9,928 nucleotides of DNA, from positions 1-9,928 of the forward strand of contig NVSO02000027.1 in NCBI GenBank assembly GCA_002401305.2. The letters run 5' to 3'. Below are positions 1-7,546 of this stretch, piece after piece. This stretch comes from Rhodobiaceae bacterium. Lineage in GTDB: Bacteria; Pseudomonadota; Alphaproteobacteria; Parvibaculales; Parvibaculaceae. How positions within the stretch are numbered: position 1 is the first letter of the stretch; each line of letters opens with the position of its first letter. The notes under the pieces are model-generated. The model was not told where the DNA came from and made no database searches. It saw nothing but the letters and a program-made list of their open reading frames with translations. The translations under genes and the position numbers were made by a program.

Positions 1-3000
1 AAAGGCGGCGGCGGATCGGTGACATCCTTTAGCTACACGGTGTCATTCGCGGTGGGCCTGTGCGAAGGAGAGATTGGCCGGTTGGGTCGGGTATGGGCGG
101 ACGGGGATGAATGGGACCTCGCTGATGTGACCTACCGCTTCTATCGCGGCAGTGACGATCAATCCCCAGACCCGCTTCTAGAAGCGAAAGAGGGTGTCGG
201 CAACGTGCCTTCTTATAAGGGGTTGAGCTATATCGTTTTTGAAGACCTGCCGTTGGAAGACTTCGGAAACCGTATCCCCCAGCTCAATTTCGAACTTTTC
301 CGTCCGCTCAGCTCGCTGGAGGAAAAGGTCACCGCAGTCACCCTCATTCCCGGCGCGACCGAGCATGGTTACGATACAAAGATTCAACGCCAAGTATTTT
401 TCGATGGGGTGACGACGGCGGAAAACGCTCATTCCTCAGAGGCGGGAACCGATTGGACGGTGTCGCTCAATCAACTTCAAGACACATGTGTGAACTGCAA
501 ACGCGCAGCACTCGTGGTCAGTTGGTTTGGAGACAGTTTGGCTGCTAACCAATGCACCATTCGTCCCAAAGTGGAAAACCACCTTAAACTGATCACGCCG
601 AACCCGTGGGGCGTGGCGGGACTGTCACAGAGCAGCGCCACACGGGTGAGCACATTGGACGGCCAACCCGCATACGGGGGAACGCCGTCGGACAGTTCAA
701 TTATACGGGCCATTCAAGATATGAAGGTGCGGGGCATGGATGTGATGTTTTATCCCTTTGTTCTTATGGATATTCCTGCCGACAATGAACTCACCAATCC
801 CTACAGCGGCGCAACCGGACAACCTGCTCACCCCTGGCGGGGGCGTATTACCTTATCAATTGCACCGGGCCAACCGAGCTCCCCTGACACGAGTGCGGAC
901 GCAGAGAGCGAAGTTGCCGCCTTTTTTGGCAGCTCGTCTCCCAGCTCTTCAGAATGGTCTTACCGCCGCCTGGTTCTCCACTATGCTCACCTTTGCGCGG
1001 ATGCAGGTGGAGTTGAAAGCTTCCTGTTAGGCTCCGAGCTCAAAGGCCTCACGCGTATCCGGGGGGCAGGCGGGAGCTATCCTGCGGTGGCCGCATTGGA
1101 AACATTGGCGGCAGACGTGCGGGAAATCTTGGGCCCGGATACGAAAATATCCTATGCAGCAGATTGGTCAGAATACGGCGGCTATTCCCCACCCGGCGTG
1201 AGCGGCACCTTAGACTTTCCCCTTGATAGCCTATGGGCGCATTCAGACATCGACTTTGTGGGTATCGACAATTACATGCCTCTCTCTGATTGGCGCTCCC
1301 AAAGCACGCATTTGGATGGGGAGGATCACTGGGCAGGTCCCCACCAAATCGACTATCTGCAGCACAACATAACGGCGGGCGAGGGCTTTGACTGGTATTA
1401 CGCCAGCCCCTCGGACCGCGAAAGCCAAGCCCGTACACCGATCACGGACGGGGCGTACGGCAAGCCGTGGGTCTGGCGGTTTAAAGATTTGCGCGGCTGG
1501 TGGGAGAATGCCCACGTTGCCCGGGTCGGCGGCGTTGAACTTTCTTCCCCCACTGATTGGGTGCCCGAAGGCAAACAAATCTATTTCACCGAACTTGGGT
1601 TTCCCGCTGTCGATAATGCCACCAACCAACCCAACAGTTTCATTGATGGCAAGTCTACCGAAAGCGCATTGCCCTATTTCTCAAACGGACGCCGCGATGA
1701 TTTCCAACAGCGCCAAGCCCTACAAGCGGTTCTGGACTATTGGGACCGGTCCCTCAATGCCGCCCCTGAAAGTGCCAATCCGATGTCCTCAGTCTATGGC
1801 GCCCCTATGGTGGCCCATGACCGGATTTACCTTTGGACATGGGACGCAAGACCCTACCCAGCTTTCCCTCAGCTAACTGATGTATGGTCAGATGGGGGCA
1901 ATTGGCAGCTGGGGCATTGGCTCAATGGCAGGTTAGGCGCGGCGCCCATCGCTGACTTGGTTAGCGCGTTGCTCACAGACATCGGTTTCACTGATTTTGA
2001 TACGGCCGGATTGTTGGGGCAGGTTGAGGGGTACATCGTCAACCGGACGATTTCCCCGCGCGCGGCCATTGAACCGCTGATGTTAAGTCACTTCTTCTCC
2101 GTCGCCGAGACAGAAGGGCAGTTGATTTTCCAACACCTCAACCAAGCAGTGGCGGACGATTTTCACTGGCAAAGTTTTGCCGTGTCGGGTCAAGAGGGTG
2201 GCGGAACCTATAGCATCACCCGCAAGCAAGAAACTGAGTTACCCAAAACCGCCAAGATGACTTTCATTGATGCCGACGGGGGCTATCGGCAAGCCGTTGT
2301 GGAAAGCCGGAAGGCCCATGTCAGCAGCGACCACAATGCGACGGCAGATTTGCCGATTATCCTACGGGCGGCTGAAGCACAGGCGACAGCGGACAAGTGG
2401 ATTCAAAACACTTGGGTGGAACGCGAGGCGGTGTCTTTTCAACTGCCTCCCTCCGCGTTGCACTTAACTGTCGGTGATGTGGTGTCACTCAATTTGAACG
2501 GGCGCTCGGGTACCTTCAGAATAGTAAAAATTACCGATGAGTTTGAGCGAAAAGTAGAAGCCAAAGCCACAGAGCTGAGTGTGTTTTCTGAAGTGGCAGC
2601 GGTTGAACGCACCCACACGGTGCCGCAACCAACCGTGTATGGGCCTGCGGATTTGCTCTTTTTGGATTTGCCGCTGATCCATGGAACCGAAGTGGCGCAT
2701 CAACCCCATGTTGCTCTCTACGCTGAGCCGTGGCCGGGCAGCATTTCTCTCCTGCGAAGCGGTAGTGGTGAGAATTTCACGCTGGATCAAATGGTGACGA
2801 CTTTGTCCATTATGGGGCGGTTGGATGTGGCATTGCCACCGGGGCCTGAGAGCAGATGGGACCGCAGCAATAGGGTGACTGTGACACTCTCCTCAGGAGT
2901 GTTGGAAAGCGTTTCGCCTTTGAGCCTTTTGGAAGGACATAATCGATGTGCCATTCAGTCTGCCGATGGTCAGTGGGAGATTGTGCAGTTCAGGGATGCG

Positions 3001-3579
3001 GAGTTGGTGGCCGCCAATCAATTTGACTTGTCGATATTGTTGCGGGGCCAATTCGGGTCTGAACAAGCGATGGTGGGCGGGCACCCAATCGGCAGCCGCT
3101 TTGTATTGTTGGATGGGAGCCTCGCCCAGGCCGGAGTTTCTCTTGCCCAGCGAGAGTTGGAACTGAACTGGCTGTACGGACCCACAAGTAAGGCCACTTC
3201 CGACGACACTTACTTGACCCAACAAATGACACCCCATGCAATTGGATTGAAGCCTCTAAGCCCCGTGCATGTGAGGGGACGTCGGTTGGAAAACGGTGAT
3301 GTGGGTATCAGTTGGATAAGGCGCTCTCGCATCGACGCTGATAGTTGGACGAGCCTAAGCGTGCCATTGGGCGAAGAGAGCGAAGAATATGAGGTGGAGG
3401 TGATGAGTGAGGGTGACGCTGTGCGGGTGCTTTCTACGACATGTCCTTCTGTCACCTATACCGCAGCACACCAGACTGCTGACTTTGGCGGCGCTGTTTC
3501 TGAGATCAGTTTACGTATCTATCAACTCAGCCAAACGGTTGGCGCTGGCACAAAAAGAGAGGTCGTACTTCATGTCTAA
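1..3579 (+). CDS. GTA tail megatron / host-specificity protein (gp15-like), 5' truncated
   Basis: This is the large baseplate-tip protein of alphaproteobacterial gene transfer agents (R. capsulatus gp15, Rcc01698 family), which acts in the tail during contact with the recipient cell. The frame is open from base 1, reading K-G-G-G-G-S-V, so the GTG at 19 is internal and the true start lies upstream. About 1,192 residues are visible against roughly 1,300 in the family, so about 100 N-terminal residues are missing. By visible codon number, a conserved N-terminal part (about 1-195, with FAVGLCEG and DFGNRIPQL) is followed by a GTA TIM-barrel glycosidase-like domain (about 200-545). This contains GSEL (Glu346), ADWSEY (Glu391) and FTELG (Glu531). 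A phage-tail domain follows (about 635-860), then a C-terminal region ending in a fibronectin-III-like segment (about 1085-1190). The stop overlaps the next gene. A related prophage cannot be excluded because the capsid genes are outside the window. Confidence 0.93.
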   Translation, partial: KGGGGSVTSFSYTVSFAVGLCEGEIGRLGRVWADGDEWDLADVTYRFYRGSDDQSPDPLLEAKEGVGNVPSYKGLSYIVFEDLPLEDFGNRIPQLNFELFRPLSSLEEKVTAVTLIPGATEHGYDTKIQRQVFFDGVTTAENAHSSEAGTDWTVSLNQLQDTCVNCKRAALVVSWFGDSLAANQCTIRPKVENHLKLITPNPWGVAGLSQSSATRVSTLDGQPAYGGTPSDSSIIRAIQDMKVRGMDVMFYPFVLMDIPADNELTNPYSGATGQPAHPWRGRITLSIAPGQPSSPDTSADAESEVAAFFGSSSPSSSEWSYRRLVLHYAHLCADAGGVESFLLGSELKGLTRIRGAGGSYPAVAALETLAADVREILGPDTKISYAADWSEYGGYSPPGVSGTLDFPLDSLWAHSDIDFVGIDNYMPLSDWRSQSTHLDGEDHWAGPHQIDYLQHNITAGEGFDWYYASPSDRESQARTPITDGAYGKPWVWRFKDLRGWWENAHVARVGGVELSSPTDWVPEGKQIYFTELGFPAVDNATNQPNSFIDGKSTESALPYFSNGRRDDFQQRQALQAVLDYWDRSLNAAPESANPMSSVYGAPMVAHDRIYLWTWDARPYPAFPQLTDVWSDGGNWQLGHWLNGRLGAAPIADLVSALLTDIGFTDFDTAGLLGQVEGYIVNRTISPRAAIEPLMLSHFFSVAETEGQLIFQHLNQAVADDFHWQSFAVSGQEGGGTYSITRKQETELPKTAKMTFIDADGGYRQAVVESRKAHVSSDHNATADLPIILRAAEAQATADKWIQNTWVEREAVSFQLPPSALHLTVGDVVSLNLNGRSGTFRIVKITDEFERKVEAKATELSVFSEVAAVERTHTVPQPTVYGPADLLFLDLPLIHGTEVAHQPHVALYAEPWPGSISLLRSGSGENFTLDQMVTTLSIMGRLDVALPPGPESRWDRSNRVTVTLSSGVLESVSPLSLLEGHNRCAIQSADGQWEIVQFRDAELVAANQFDLSILLRGQFGSEQAMVGGHPIGSRFVLLDGSLAQAGVSLAQRELELNWLYGPTSKATSDDTYLTQQMTPHAIGLKPLSPVHVRGRRLENGDVGISWIRRSRIDADSWTSLSVPLGEESEEYEVEVMSEGDAVRVLSTTCPSVTYTAAHQTADFGGAVSEISLRIYQLSQTVGAGTKREVVLHV
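3557..3562 (+). promoter_or_regulatory. Ribosome binding site deciding the DUF2793 gene start
   Basis: The sequence GAGAGG lies 9 bases before the ATG at 3572, inside the end of the megatron gene. It supports this ATG over the in-frame ATG at 3407, which would add 55 residues of low-complexity, out-of-family sequence that merely reads the megatron gene in another frame. Confidence 0.6.
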
Positions 3580-4282
3580 TTCCAATCATTTATCCTTACC
3601 CTATGTCCAAGCGTCTCAAGCTCAAAAACATGTGACGGTCAATGAAGCGCTGCAAAAATTGGATGCCCTCGTACAGCTAAGCGCGCTGTCGCGGGGATTG
3701 AATAGCCCGCCGGAAAGCCCGGTAGCTGGCGCGCGTTATATTGTGGCAGACAGCGCGACGGGTAATTGGGCCGGGTGGGAGAACAGCCTTGCTCATTTTG
3801 AAGATGGCACATGGGTGGAATATATCCCCGCCAATGGCTGGCAGTGCTGGGTGGATGATGAAGCCTTTTTGGTCACCTACGCCGACGGAGAGTGGCAGGG
3901 GGCCGGAGGCAAAACCATTCTGGGTCAAACGCCCGCGGGGTCTCAGCTTGCGGTGCACAGCGTAGAAATCGAGCATGTGGTTTTGGCGGGAACAACCAAC
4001 ATAACATCGCTCATTATTCCAAACAAAGCGATGGTGCTGGGGCTCACCGGAACGGTTTTAAGCGCACTTGTTGGGCCCACCGATTGGGCGCTCGGTGTTG
4101 GCGCAGACAATTTTAGATATGGAAATTCCCTCGGCGTGGCCGCAAGCAGTACAGTGATTGGCATGAGTGGATCACCGCTGACCTATTGGGCTGATACCCC
4201 CATTGTGGTGCGCGCCAATGGGGGCAATTTCATAAGCGGAACCGTGCGCCTGAGCGTGAGCTATCTATTGTTGACGATGTGA
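3572..4282 (+). CDS. DUF2793 domain protein, probable GTA/phage fibre or spike component
   Basis: This 236-residue protein begins MSNSNHLSLPYVQASQAQ, the characteristic opening of DUF2793 proteins (LPYIQ.SQAQKHVTVNEAL). The DUF2793 core spans about residues 8-112 and is rich in Trp and Gly (ATGNWAGWENSLAHFEDG, GWQCWVDDEAFLV). A separate C-terminal domain of about residues 128-236 contains IPNKAMVLG and GNSLGVAAS and looks like a beta-sandwich common at the end of DUF2793 proteins. There is no signal peptide or membrane segment, as expected for a virion part. DUF2793 proteins occur with phage and GTA tail genes, and from memory the family includes an R. capsulatus GTA head-spike protein. Its start overlaps the megatron stop by 8 bases, which suggests translational coupling. 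A receptor- or polysaccharide-binding role is inferred; no catalytic motif is evident. Confidence 0.85.
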   Translation: MSNSNHLSLPYVQASQAQKHVTVNEALQKLDALVQLSALSRGLNSPPESPVAGARYIVADSATGNWAGWENSLAHFEDGTWVEYIPANGWQCWVDDEAFLVTYADGEWQGAGGKTILGQTPAGSQLAVHSVEIEHVVLAGTTNITSLIIPNKAMVLGLTGTVLSALVGPTDWALGVGADNFRYGNSLGVAASSTVIGMSGSPLTYWADTPIVVRANGGNFISGTVRLSVSYLLLTM

Positions 4283-4310
4283 GTGAGACGTCGCCATTTG
4301 TCTCAACCGG

Positions 4311-4332
4311 TGCCCTCTGGTAAAAGGGGGCA
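4311..4332 (+). other. Intergenic hairpin between the GTA module and the SDR gene
   Basis: TGCCCTCT and AGGGGGCA can pair over 8 positions, with one T-G wobble and a six-base GGTAAA loop. No T-tract follows, so this is not a standard Rho-independent terminator. It ends only two bases before the SDR gene's Shine-Dalgarno sequence. It could stabilise an RNA end, act with Rho or affect SDR translation. A weaker inverted repeat, TGAGAC (4284-4289) with GTCTCA (4300-4305), lies just upstream. Confidence 0.4.
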
Positions 4333-4334
4333 AC

Positions 4335-4340
4335 AGGAGG
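4335..4340 (+). promoter_or_regulatory. Strong Shine-Dalgarno deciding the SDR start
   Basis: A perfect AGGAGG lies 5 bases before the ATG at 4346. It selects this start over the longer in-frame reading from 4283, which would add 21 residues unlike any SDR N-terminus and would place the Rossmann motif too far into the protein. Confidence 0.8.
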
Positions 4341-4345
4341 CTTTC

Positions 4346-5149
4346 ATGGATCTTAAGTTAAACTCAAAAACGGCATTTATTTCTGGTTCGTACCGAGGCA
4401 CGGGGCGCGCGATTGCTCAAACCCTTGCGCGTGAAGGCGTGCAGGTGCTGATACATGGCTTTGAAACAGGCCAAGCGGAGCCCGTGACGCAGGAGCTGTG
4501 TGACGCAGGGATGAGTGCTACGGCAGTGACGGGCGACTTGATGTCTGATGAAGGCGCCGATGACCTCCTTGCGCAAGCCACCGCAGCTTATGGCGGCGTA
4601 GATATTTTGATCAACAACTATGGAACCGCTGAGGCTGGATCGTGGAAGAAGAGCGGCGCGTCTGATTGGATCGCAGCCTATGAGAAAAACGTGCTTTCTG
4701 CCGTGAGACTGTCTCAACGCATGCTGCCTTACATGAAAGAAAAGGGCTGGGGGCGCATTATCCACCTTGGCACAATTGGCTCGACCCAACCCGCCGCCCG
4801 CATGCCCCACTATTATGCGGCCAAAGGCGCGCTGGCGACCTTGAACGTCAGCCTTGCCAAAGAACTGGCCAATACAGGAATCACTGTGAACCTTGTGAGC
4901 CCCGGTTTGATCCGCACAGCCGAAGTTGAAGCCAGTTTTAGAGCTTTGGCGGAAAAAAAGGGCTGGGGTGACGATTGGTCGGAAATTGCGCGAAAGGGAA
5001 TGGAGAAATTCGGAAGCAGCCTGACAGGTGGCATGCCAGATCCACAGGAAATCGCCGATGCCGTTGCGTTTTTGGCAAGCCCCCTTGCTGCGAATATTAC
5101 AGCAACAAACATGCGGATCGATGGGGGAGCAACAGCCCTTGTTAGCTAA
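4346..5149 (+). CDS. Short-chain dehydrogenase/reductase (SDR) family oxidoreductase
   Basis: This 267-residue cytosolic protein has the length of a classical SDR, a family of NAD(P)H-dependent oxidoreductases acting on alcohols or ketones, often 3-oxoacyl thioesters. The glycine-rich dinucleotide motif is SGSYRGTG (residues 13-20). NNYG (90-93) replaces the usual NNAG, Asn115 is the structural/catalytic Asn, and Y156-x3-K160 is the active-site pair. At the catalytic Ser position, 13 residues before Tyr156, there is Thr143, a variant seen in some SDR subgroups. The C-terminus (LASPLAANITATNMRIDGG) is typical of FabG-like SDRs. It is followed after 126 bases by two acyl-CoA dehydrogenase genes, so a role in oxidation or reduction of a CoA-linked or cyclic substrate is plausible. 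The exact substrate cannot be read from sequence. Confidence 0.9.
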   Translation: MDLKLNSKTAFISGSYRGTGRAIAQTLAREGVQVLIHGFETGQAEPVTQELCDAGMSATAVTGDLMSDEGADDLLAQATAAYGGVDILINNYGTAEAGSWKKSGASDWIAAYEKNVLSAVRLSQRMLPYMKEKGWGRIIHLGTIGSTQPAARMPHYYAAKGALATLNVSLAKELANTGITVNLVSPGLIRTAEVEASFRALAEKKGWGDDWSEIARKGMEKFGSSLTGGMPDPQEIADAVAFLASPLAANITATNMRIDGGATALVS

Positions 5150-5243
5150 AACAACGAGTGGACCCAAAGCCTTCGATCTCTGCCCTTGAACCTCGGCCCG
5201 CCATGGGCAAGAGTCTGAACATCGACATGCCAACGCAGGAAAT

Positions 5244-5269
5244 GGTCAGGAATAAGACCGAGGTCAGGA
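5244..5269 (+). repeat. 8-bp direct repeat GGTCAGGA upstream of the first acyl-CoA dehydrogenase
   Basis: GGTCAGGA occurs at 5244-5251 and again at 5262-5269, an 18-base period. GACC lies between the copies and forms the small dyad GACC-GA-GGTC with the second one. The second copy supplies the AGGA that serves as the ribosome binding site for the gene at 5276. It could be an operator or a chance repeat. I found no convincing -35/-10 pair or terminator elsewhere in the 5150-5275 gap. Confidence 0.35.
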
Positions 5270-5275
5270 CAGATA

Positions 5276-6424
5276 ATGCAATCATTTCGCTTTGATTTAT
5301 GCGAATTGCCCAAAGAGACAGAAAGTTTGCGCCAAGAAGTGCGCGCCTTTCTGGCAGAGGAATTGAAAGATGTTCCTCTGACAACACGCGCGCAAACATG
5401 GATGAGCTTCGATGGGGAGTTCTCCAAAAAAGTGGGCGCGAAAGGGTGGATTGGCCTGACTTGGCCCAAAAAATATGGCGGCCATGAGCGGACAGCTTTT
5501 GATCGCTATGTTGTATTGGAAGAAATGCTAGCGGCTGGCGCGCCTGTGGGTGCCCATTGGATCGCGGATCGCCAGAGCGGTCCGTTGCTTCTGAAGTTTG
5601 GCACCGAAGAGCAACGGCAAACTTTTCTAGAGCCGGTGACCAAAGGTGAATCCTATTTCTGCATTGGCATGAGTGAGCCTGACTCAGGTTCCGATCTTGC
5701 AGCGACGCGAACCCGCGCGGTAAAAACCGACGGTGGCTGGATTGTGAATGGCACGAAGCTTTGGACATCAGGAGCGCAACACGCCCATGTCATGATCGCG
5801 CTTTTCCGCACCGAACTAAACCCTGACAATCGACACGGCGGACTGACCCAATTTCTGGTCGACCTAAAAACACCGGGCATTAACATTCGTCCCATTACCG
5901 ACCTATACGGCTCGCAACACTTCAATGAAGTCGTGTTTGAAGACGTCTTCGTGCCCGACAATCGTTTGGTGGGAACCGAAGGTGGGGGCTGGGCACAAGT
6001 AACAGCCGAATTGTCTTATGAACGCAGTGGCCCCGAACGCTATCTCTCAAGCTATTTGCTACTGGTGGAATTGATTAGAGAGCTGCAAGCCCAAAACAAA
6101 CCGGGCGCAGAAGAAGAAATAGGCAGGCTGTTCGCTCATATGATCACTTTGCGCCAAATGTCGCTCTCTGTGGCAGGCATGTTGGAGGCGGGTGAAAATC
6201 CAACATTGGAAGCGTCCGTGGTGAAAGACCTTGGCGCGGTATTTGAGCAAGATATGCCCGTCATTGCACACAAATTAGCAGGAACCCCGCCTTCACTGTC
6301 GGGAGGGTCAGACTATCAACAAGTGCTGGGTGTCCTCACTCAGATTGCACCCTCGTTCTCTCTTCGGGGCGGAACGAAGGAAATCCTGCGCGGCATTATT
6401 GCCCGCGGCTTGGGTCTGAGGTAA
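5276..6424 (+). CDS. Acyl-CoA dehydrogenase, probable catalytic (alpha) subunit
   Basis: This 382-residue protein is in the acyl-CoA dehydrogenase superfamily, flavoenzymes that introduce an alpha-beta double bond into acyl-CoA. The N-terminal helical domain (about 10-115) contains WPKKYGG. The middle beta domain (about 120-230) contains the substrate/FAD motif MSEPDSGSDL and KLWTSGAQHA. A C-terminal helical domain ends GGTKEILRGIIARGLGLR. The Glu of the medium-chain-type YEGT position is replaced (RGGT). Glu249 in LSYERSG instead aligns by eye with the catalytic Glu of isovaleryl-CoA dehydrogenase and steroid-type enzymes. The R-x-Q-F-G flavin motif expected in the C-terminal domain is missing here but present in the next gene's product. 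A 9-base gap to that gene suggests co-translation and an alpha2-beta2 complex. AGGA 6 bases upstream supports the start. The substrate is unknown. Confidence 0.9.
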   Translation: MQSFRFDLCELPKETESLRQEVRAFLAEELKDVPLTTRAQTWMSFDGEFSKKVGAKGWIGLTWPKKYGGHERTAFDRYVVLEEMLAAGAPVGAHWIADRQSGPLLLKFGTEEQRQTFLEPVTKGESYFCIGMSEPDSGSDLAATRTRAVKTDGGWIVNGTKLWTSGAQHAHVMIALFRTELNPDNRHGGLTQFLVDLKTPGINIRPITDLYGSQHFNEVVFEDVFVPDNRLVGTEGGGWAQVTAELSYERSGPERYLSSYLLLVELIRELQAQNKPGAEEEIGRLFAHMITLRQMSLSVAGMLEAGENPTLEASVVKDLGAVFEQDMPVIAHKLAGTPPSLSGGSDYQQVLGVLTQIAPSFSLRGGTKEILRGIIARGLGLR

Positions 6425-6433
6425 GGGGCAAAA

Positions 6434-7486
6434 ATGAACGAATTTCAAACAATACTGACCGAAACCATCCAACGTCTATTGAGCGATCATGTTTCACGCG
6501 ATCTTATTATTGCCAGTGAGCAGGGTGAATGGGCGCAAGGCCTTTGGGACGCGTTAGAAGAAAATGGCCTCACCAAAGTGTTGGTCAGCGAAGCAGGCGG
6601 TGGCGTAGGTGCGCAATGGAGCGATGCAGCCCTTCTCATCAAAGCAGCCGGAGAGCACGGCGCACCCGTACCCTTTGGAGAAACAATCGTTGCCGCGTGG
6701 CTTTTGGACCAAGCTGGTTTGCCCGTGCCTGAGGGGGCAATAACGTTGCTCGAGGGGAACAGGCTGTCTCTGACTGGTGAGGGAGACAGCTTAACTCTCG
6801 ATGGCCAGGTGGACGGTGTTCCTTGGGCACGTTTTTCAAAACACGGGGTTGCTGTGGTGCCGGACGCAGATGGCAAAATGCAACTGTGTTGTATTTCCTT
6901 AGAGGGCGTAGATCTCACACCAGCGATGAATATCGCGCGGGAAGGGCGAGACAATTTGACGTTTTCCGGGGTGCCGGTCGTTGCCAGTGCCGACTACAAT
7001 CCGGCGACGGTAGGCTTCACCTTGCGCCATTGGGGTGCGCTCATCCGATCATTACAAATGGGCGGCGCGTTAAACCGCCTATTGGCGCAATCGGTGGCTT
7101 ATGCAAATGAACGCACGCAATTTGGCAAACCAATCGGCAAATTCCAAGCGATCCAACAGCAATTATCTGTTTTGGCCACCCAAGCTGCAGCAGCGGGCGT
7201 GGCAGCAAATTATGCAGCGCAGGCCGTTGAAAAGGGAAACGTGAGCCATGAAATCGCCGTAGCCAAAGTACGCGCGGATGAAGCGGCTAATATTGCGACG
7301 AGTATTGCCCACCAAGTACACGGCGCCATTGGCTTTACCTATGAGCACACACTCCATTTTGCGACCCGCCGACTGTGGTCATGGCGCGCGGAATATGGAG
7401 CTGGATGTGAATGGGCAGCCGAGCTGGGCACGCAAGTTTTGCAAAACAAACCTGAAGCGCTCTGGCCTCTTGTCACCCAAAAATAG
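6434..7486 (+). CDS. Acyl-CoA dehydrogenase family protein, probable non-catalytic (beta) partner
   Basis: This 350-residue protein is somewhat shorter than typical acyl-CoA dehydrogenases and has a divergent N-terminal and middle domain. It lacks a recognisable SEP-x-x-GSD motif. The C-terminal domain is well conserved: YANERTQFGKPIGKFQAIQQ, then QVHGAIGFTYEHTLHFATRR and WSWRAEYG. It therefore keeps the R-x-Q-F-G flavin-contact motif that its upstream neighbour lacks. By eye alignment the catalytic Glu is absent at both known positions: Gly at the isovaleryl-type site, and Tyr at the YEGT-type site although a Glu is adjacent. This split matches the heteromeric dehydrogenases of steroid catabolism (FadE26/27, FadE28/29 type), in which one subunit carries the base and the partner completes the FAD site. 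AAGGGG overlapping the upstream stop codon is its ribosome binding site, which suggests coupled translation. Confidence 0.87.
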   Translation: MNEFQTILTETIQRLLSDHVSRDLIIASEQGEWAQGLWDALEENGLTKVLVSEAGGGVGAQWSDAALLIKAAGEHGAPVPFGETIVAAWLLDQAGLPVPEGAITLLEGNRLSLTGEGDSLTLDGQVDGVPWARFSKHGVAVVPDADGKMQLCCISLEGVDLTPAMNIAREGRDNLTFSGVPVVASADYNPATVGFTLRHWGALIRSLQMGGALNRLLAQSVAYANERTQFGKPIGKFQAIQQQLSVLATQAAAAGVAANYAAQAVEKGNVSHEIAVAKVRADEAANIATSIAHQVHGAIGFTYEHTLHFATRRLWSWRAEYGAGCEWAAELGTQVLQNKPEALWPLVTQK

Positions 7487-7506
7487 AACACATGATTAAG
7501 CAGCCA

Positions 7507-7524
7507 CTGATTATTCAATATCAG
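7507..7524. promoter_or_regulatory. Short dyad in the gap before the nitroreductase gene
   Basis: CTGAT and ATCAG arms flank an 8-base AT-rich centre within the 60-base gap. The dyad could be a repressor operator or a weak hairpin. No clear promoter hexamers accompany it: a TTGTCA at 7470-7475 lacks a matching -10. Low confidence. Confidence 0.2.
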
Positions 7525-7546
7525 GATGTTGATCTAAGGAAAAAAC

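Noticed and set aside
19..21. GTG at 19 as the start of the megatron gene
   Set aside because: The frame is open back to base 1 with K-G-G-G-G-S, matching the Gly-rich stretch that precedes FAVGLCEG-type sequence in GTA homologues. About 100 expected N-terminal residues are missing, so the gene is cut by the window edge.
3407..3571. 55-residue N-terminal extension of the DUF2793 protein
   Set aside because: It lies wholly within the megatron gene, contains no family sequence, and a better start with a ribosome binding site exists at 3572.
4364..5233. 289-codon open frame on the minus strand opposite the SDR gene
   Set aside because: The SDR motifs on the plus strand are unambiguous. The minus-strand product is Cys/His/Arg-rich with no recognisable domain, as expected of a shadow frame.
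5203..5295. 30-residue leader peptide (ATG at 5203) overlapping the dehydrogenase start
   Set aside because: No Shine-Dalgarno precedes it, and it shows no regulatory codon run or signal-peptide features. It is probably chance.
7470..7498. Promoter based on TTGTCA upstream of the nitroreductase gene
   Set aside because: No acceptable -10 hexamer occurs 16-18 bases downstream, and the -35 lies in the end of the preceding gene.
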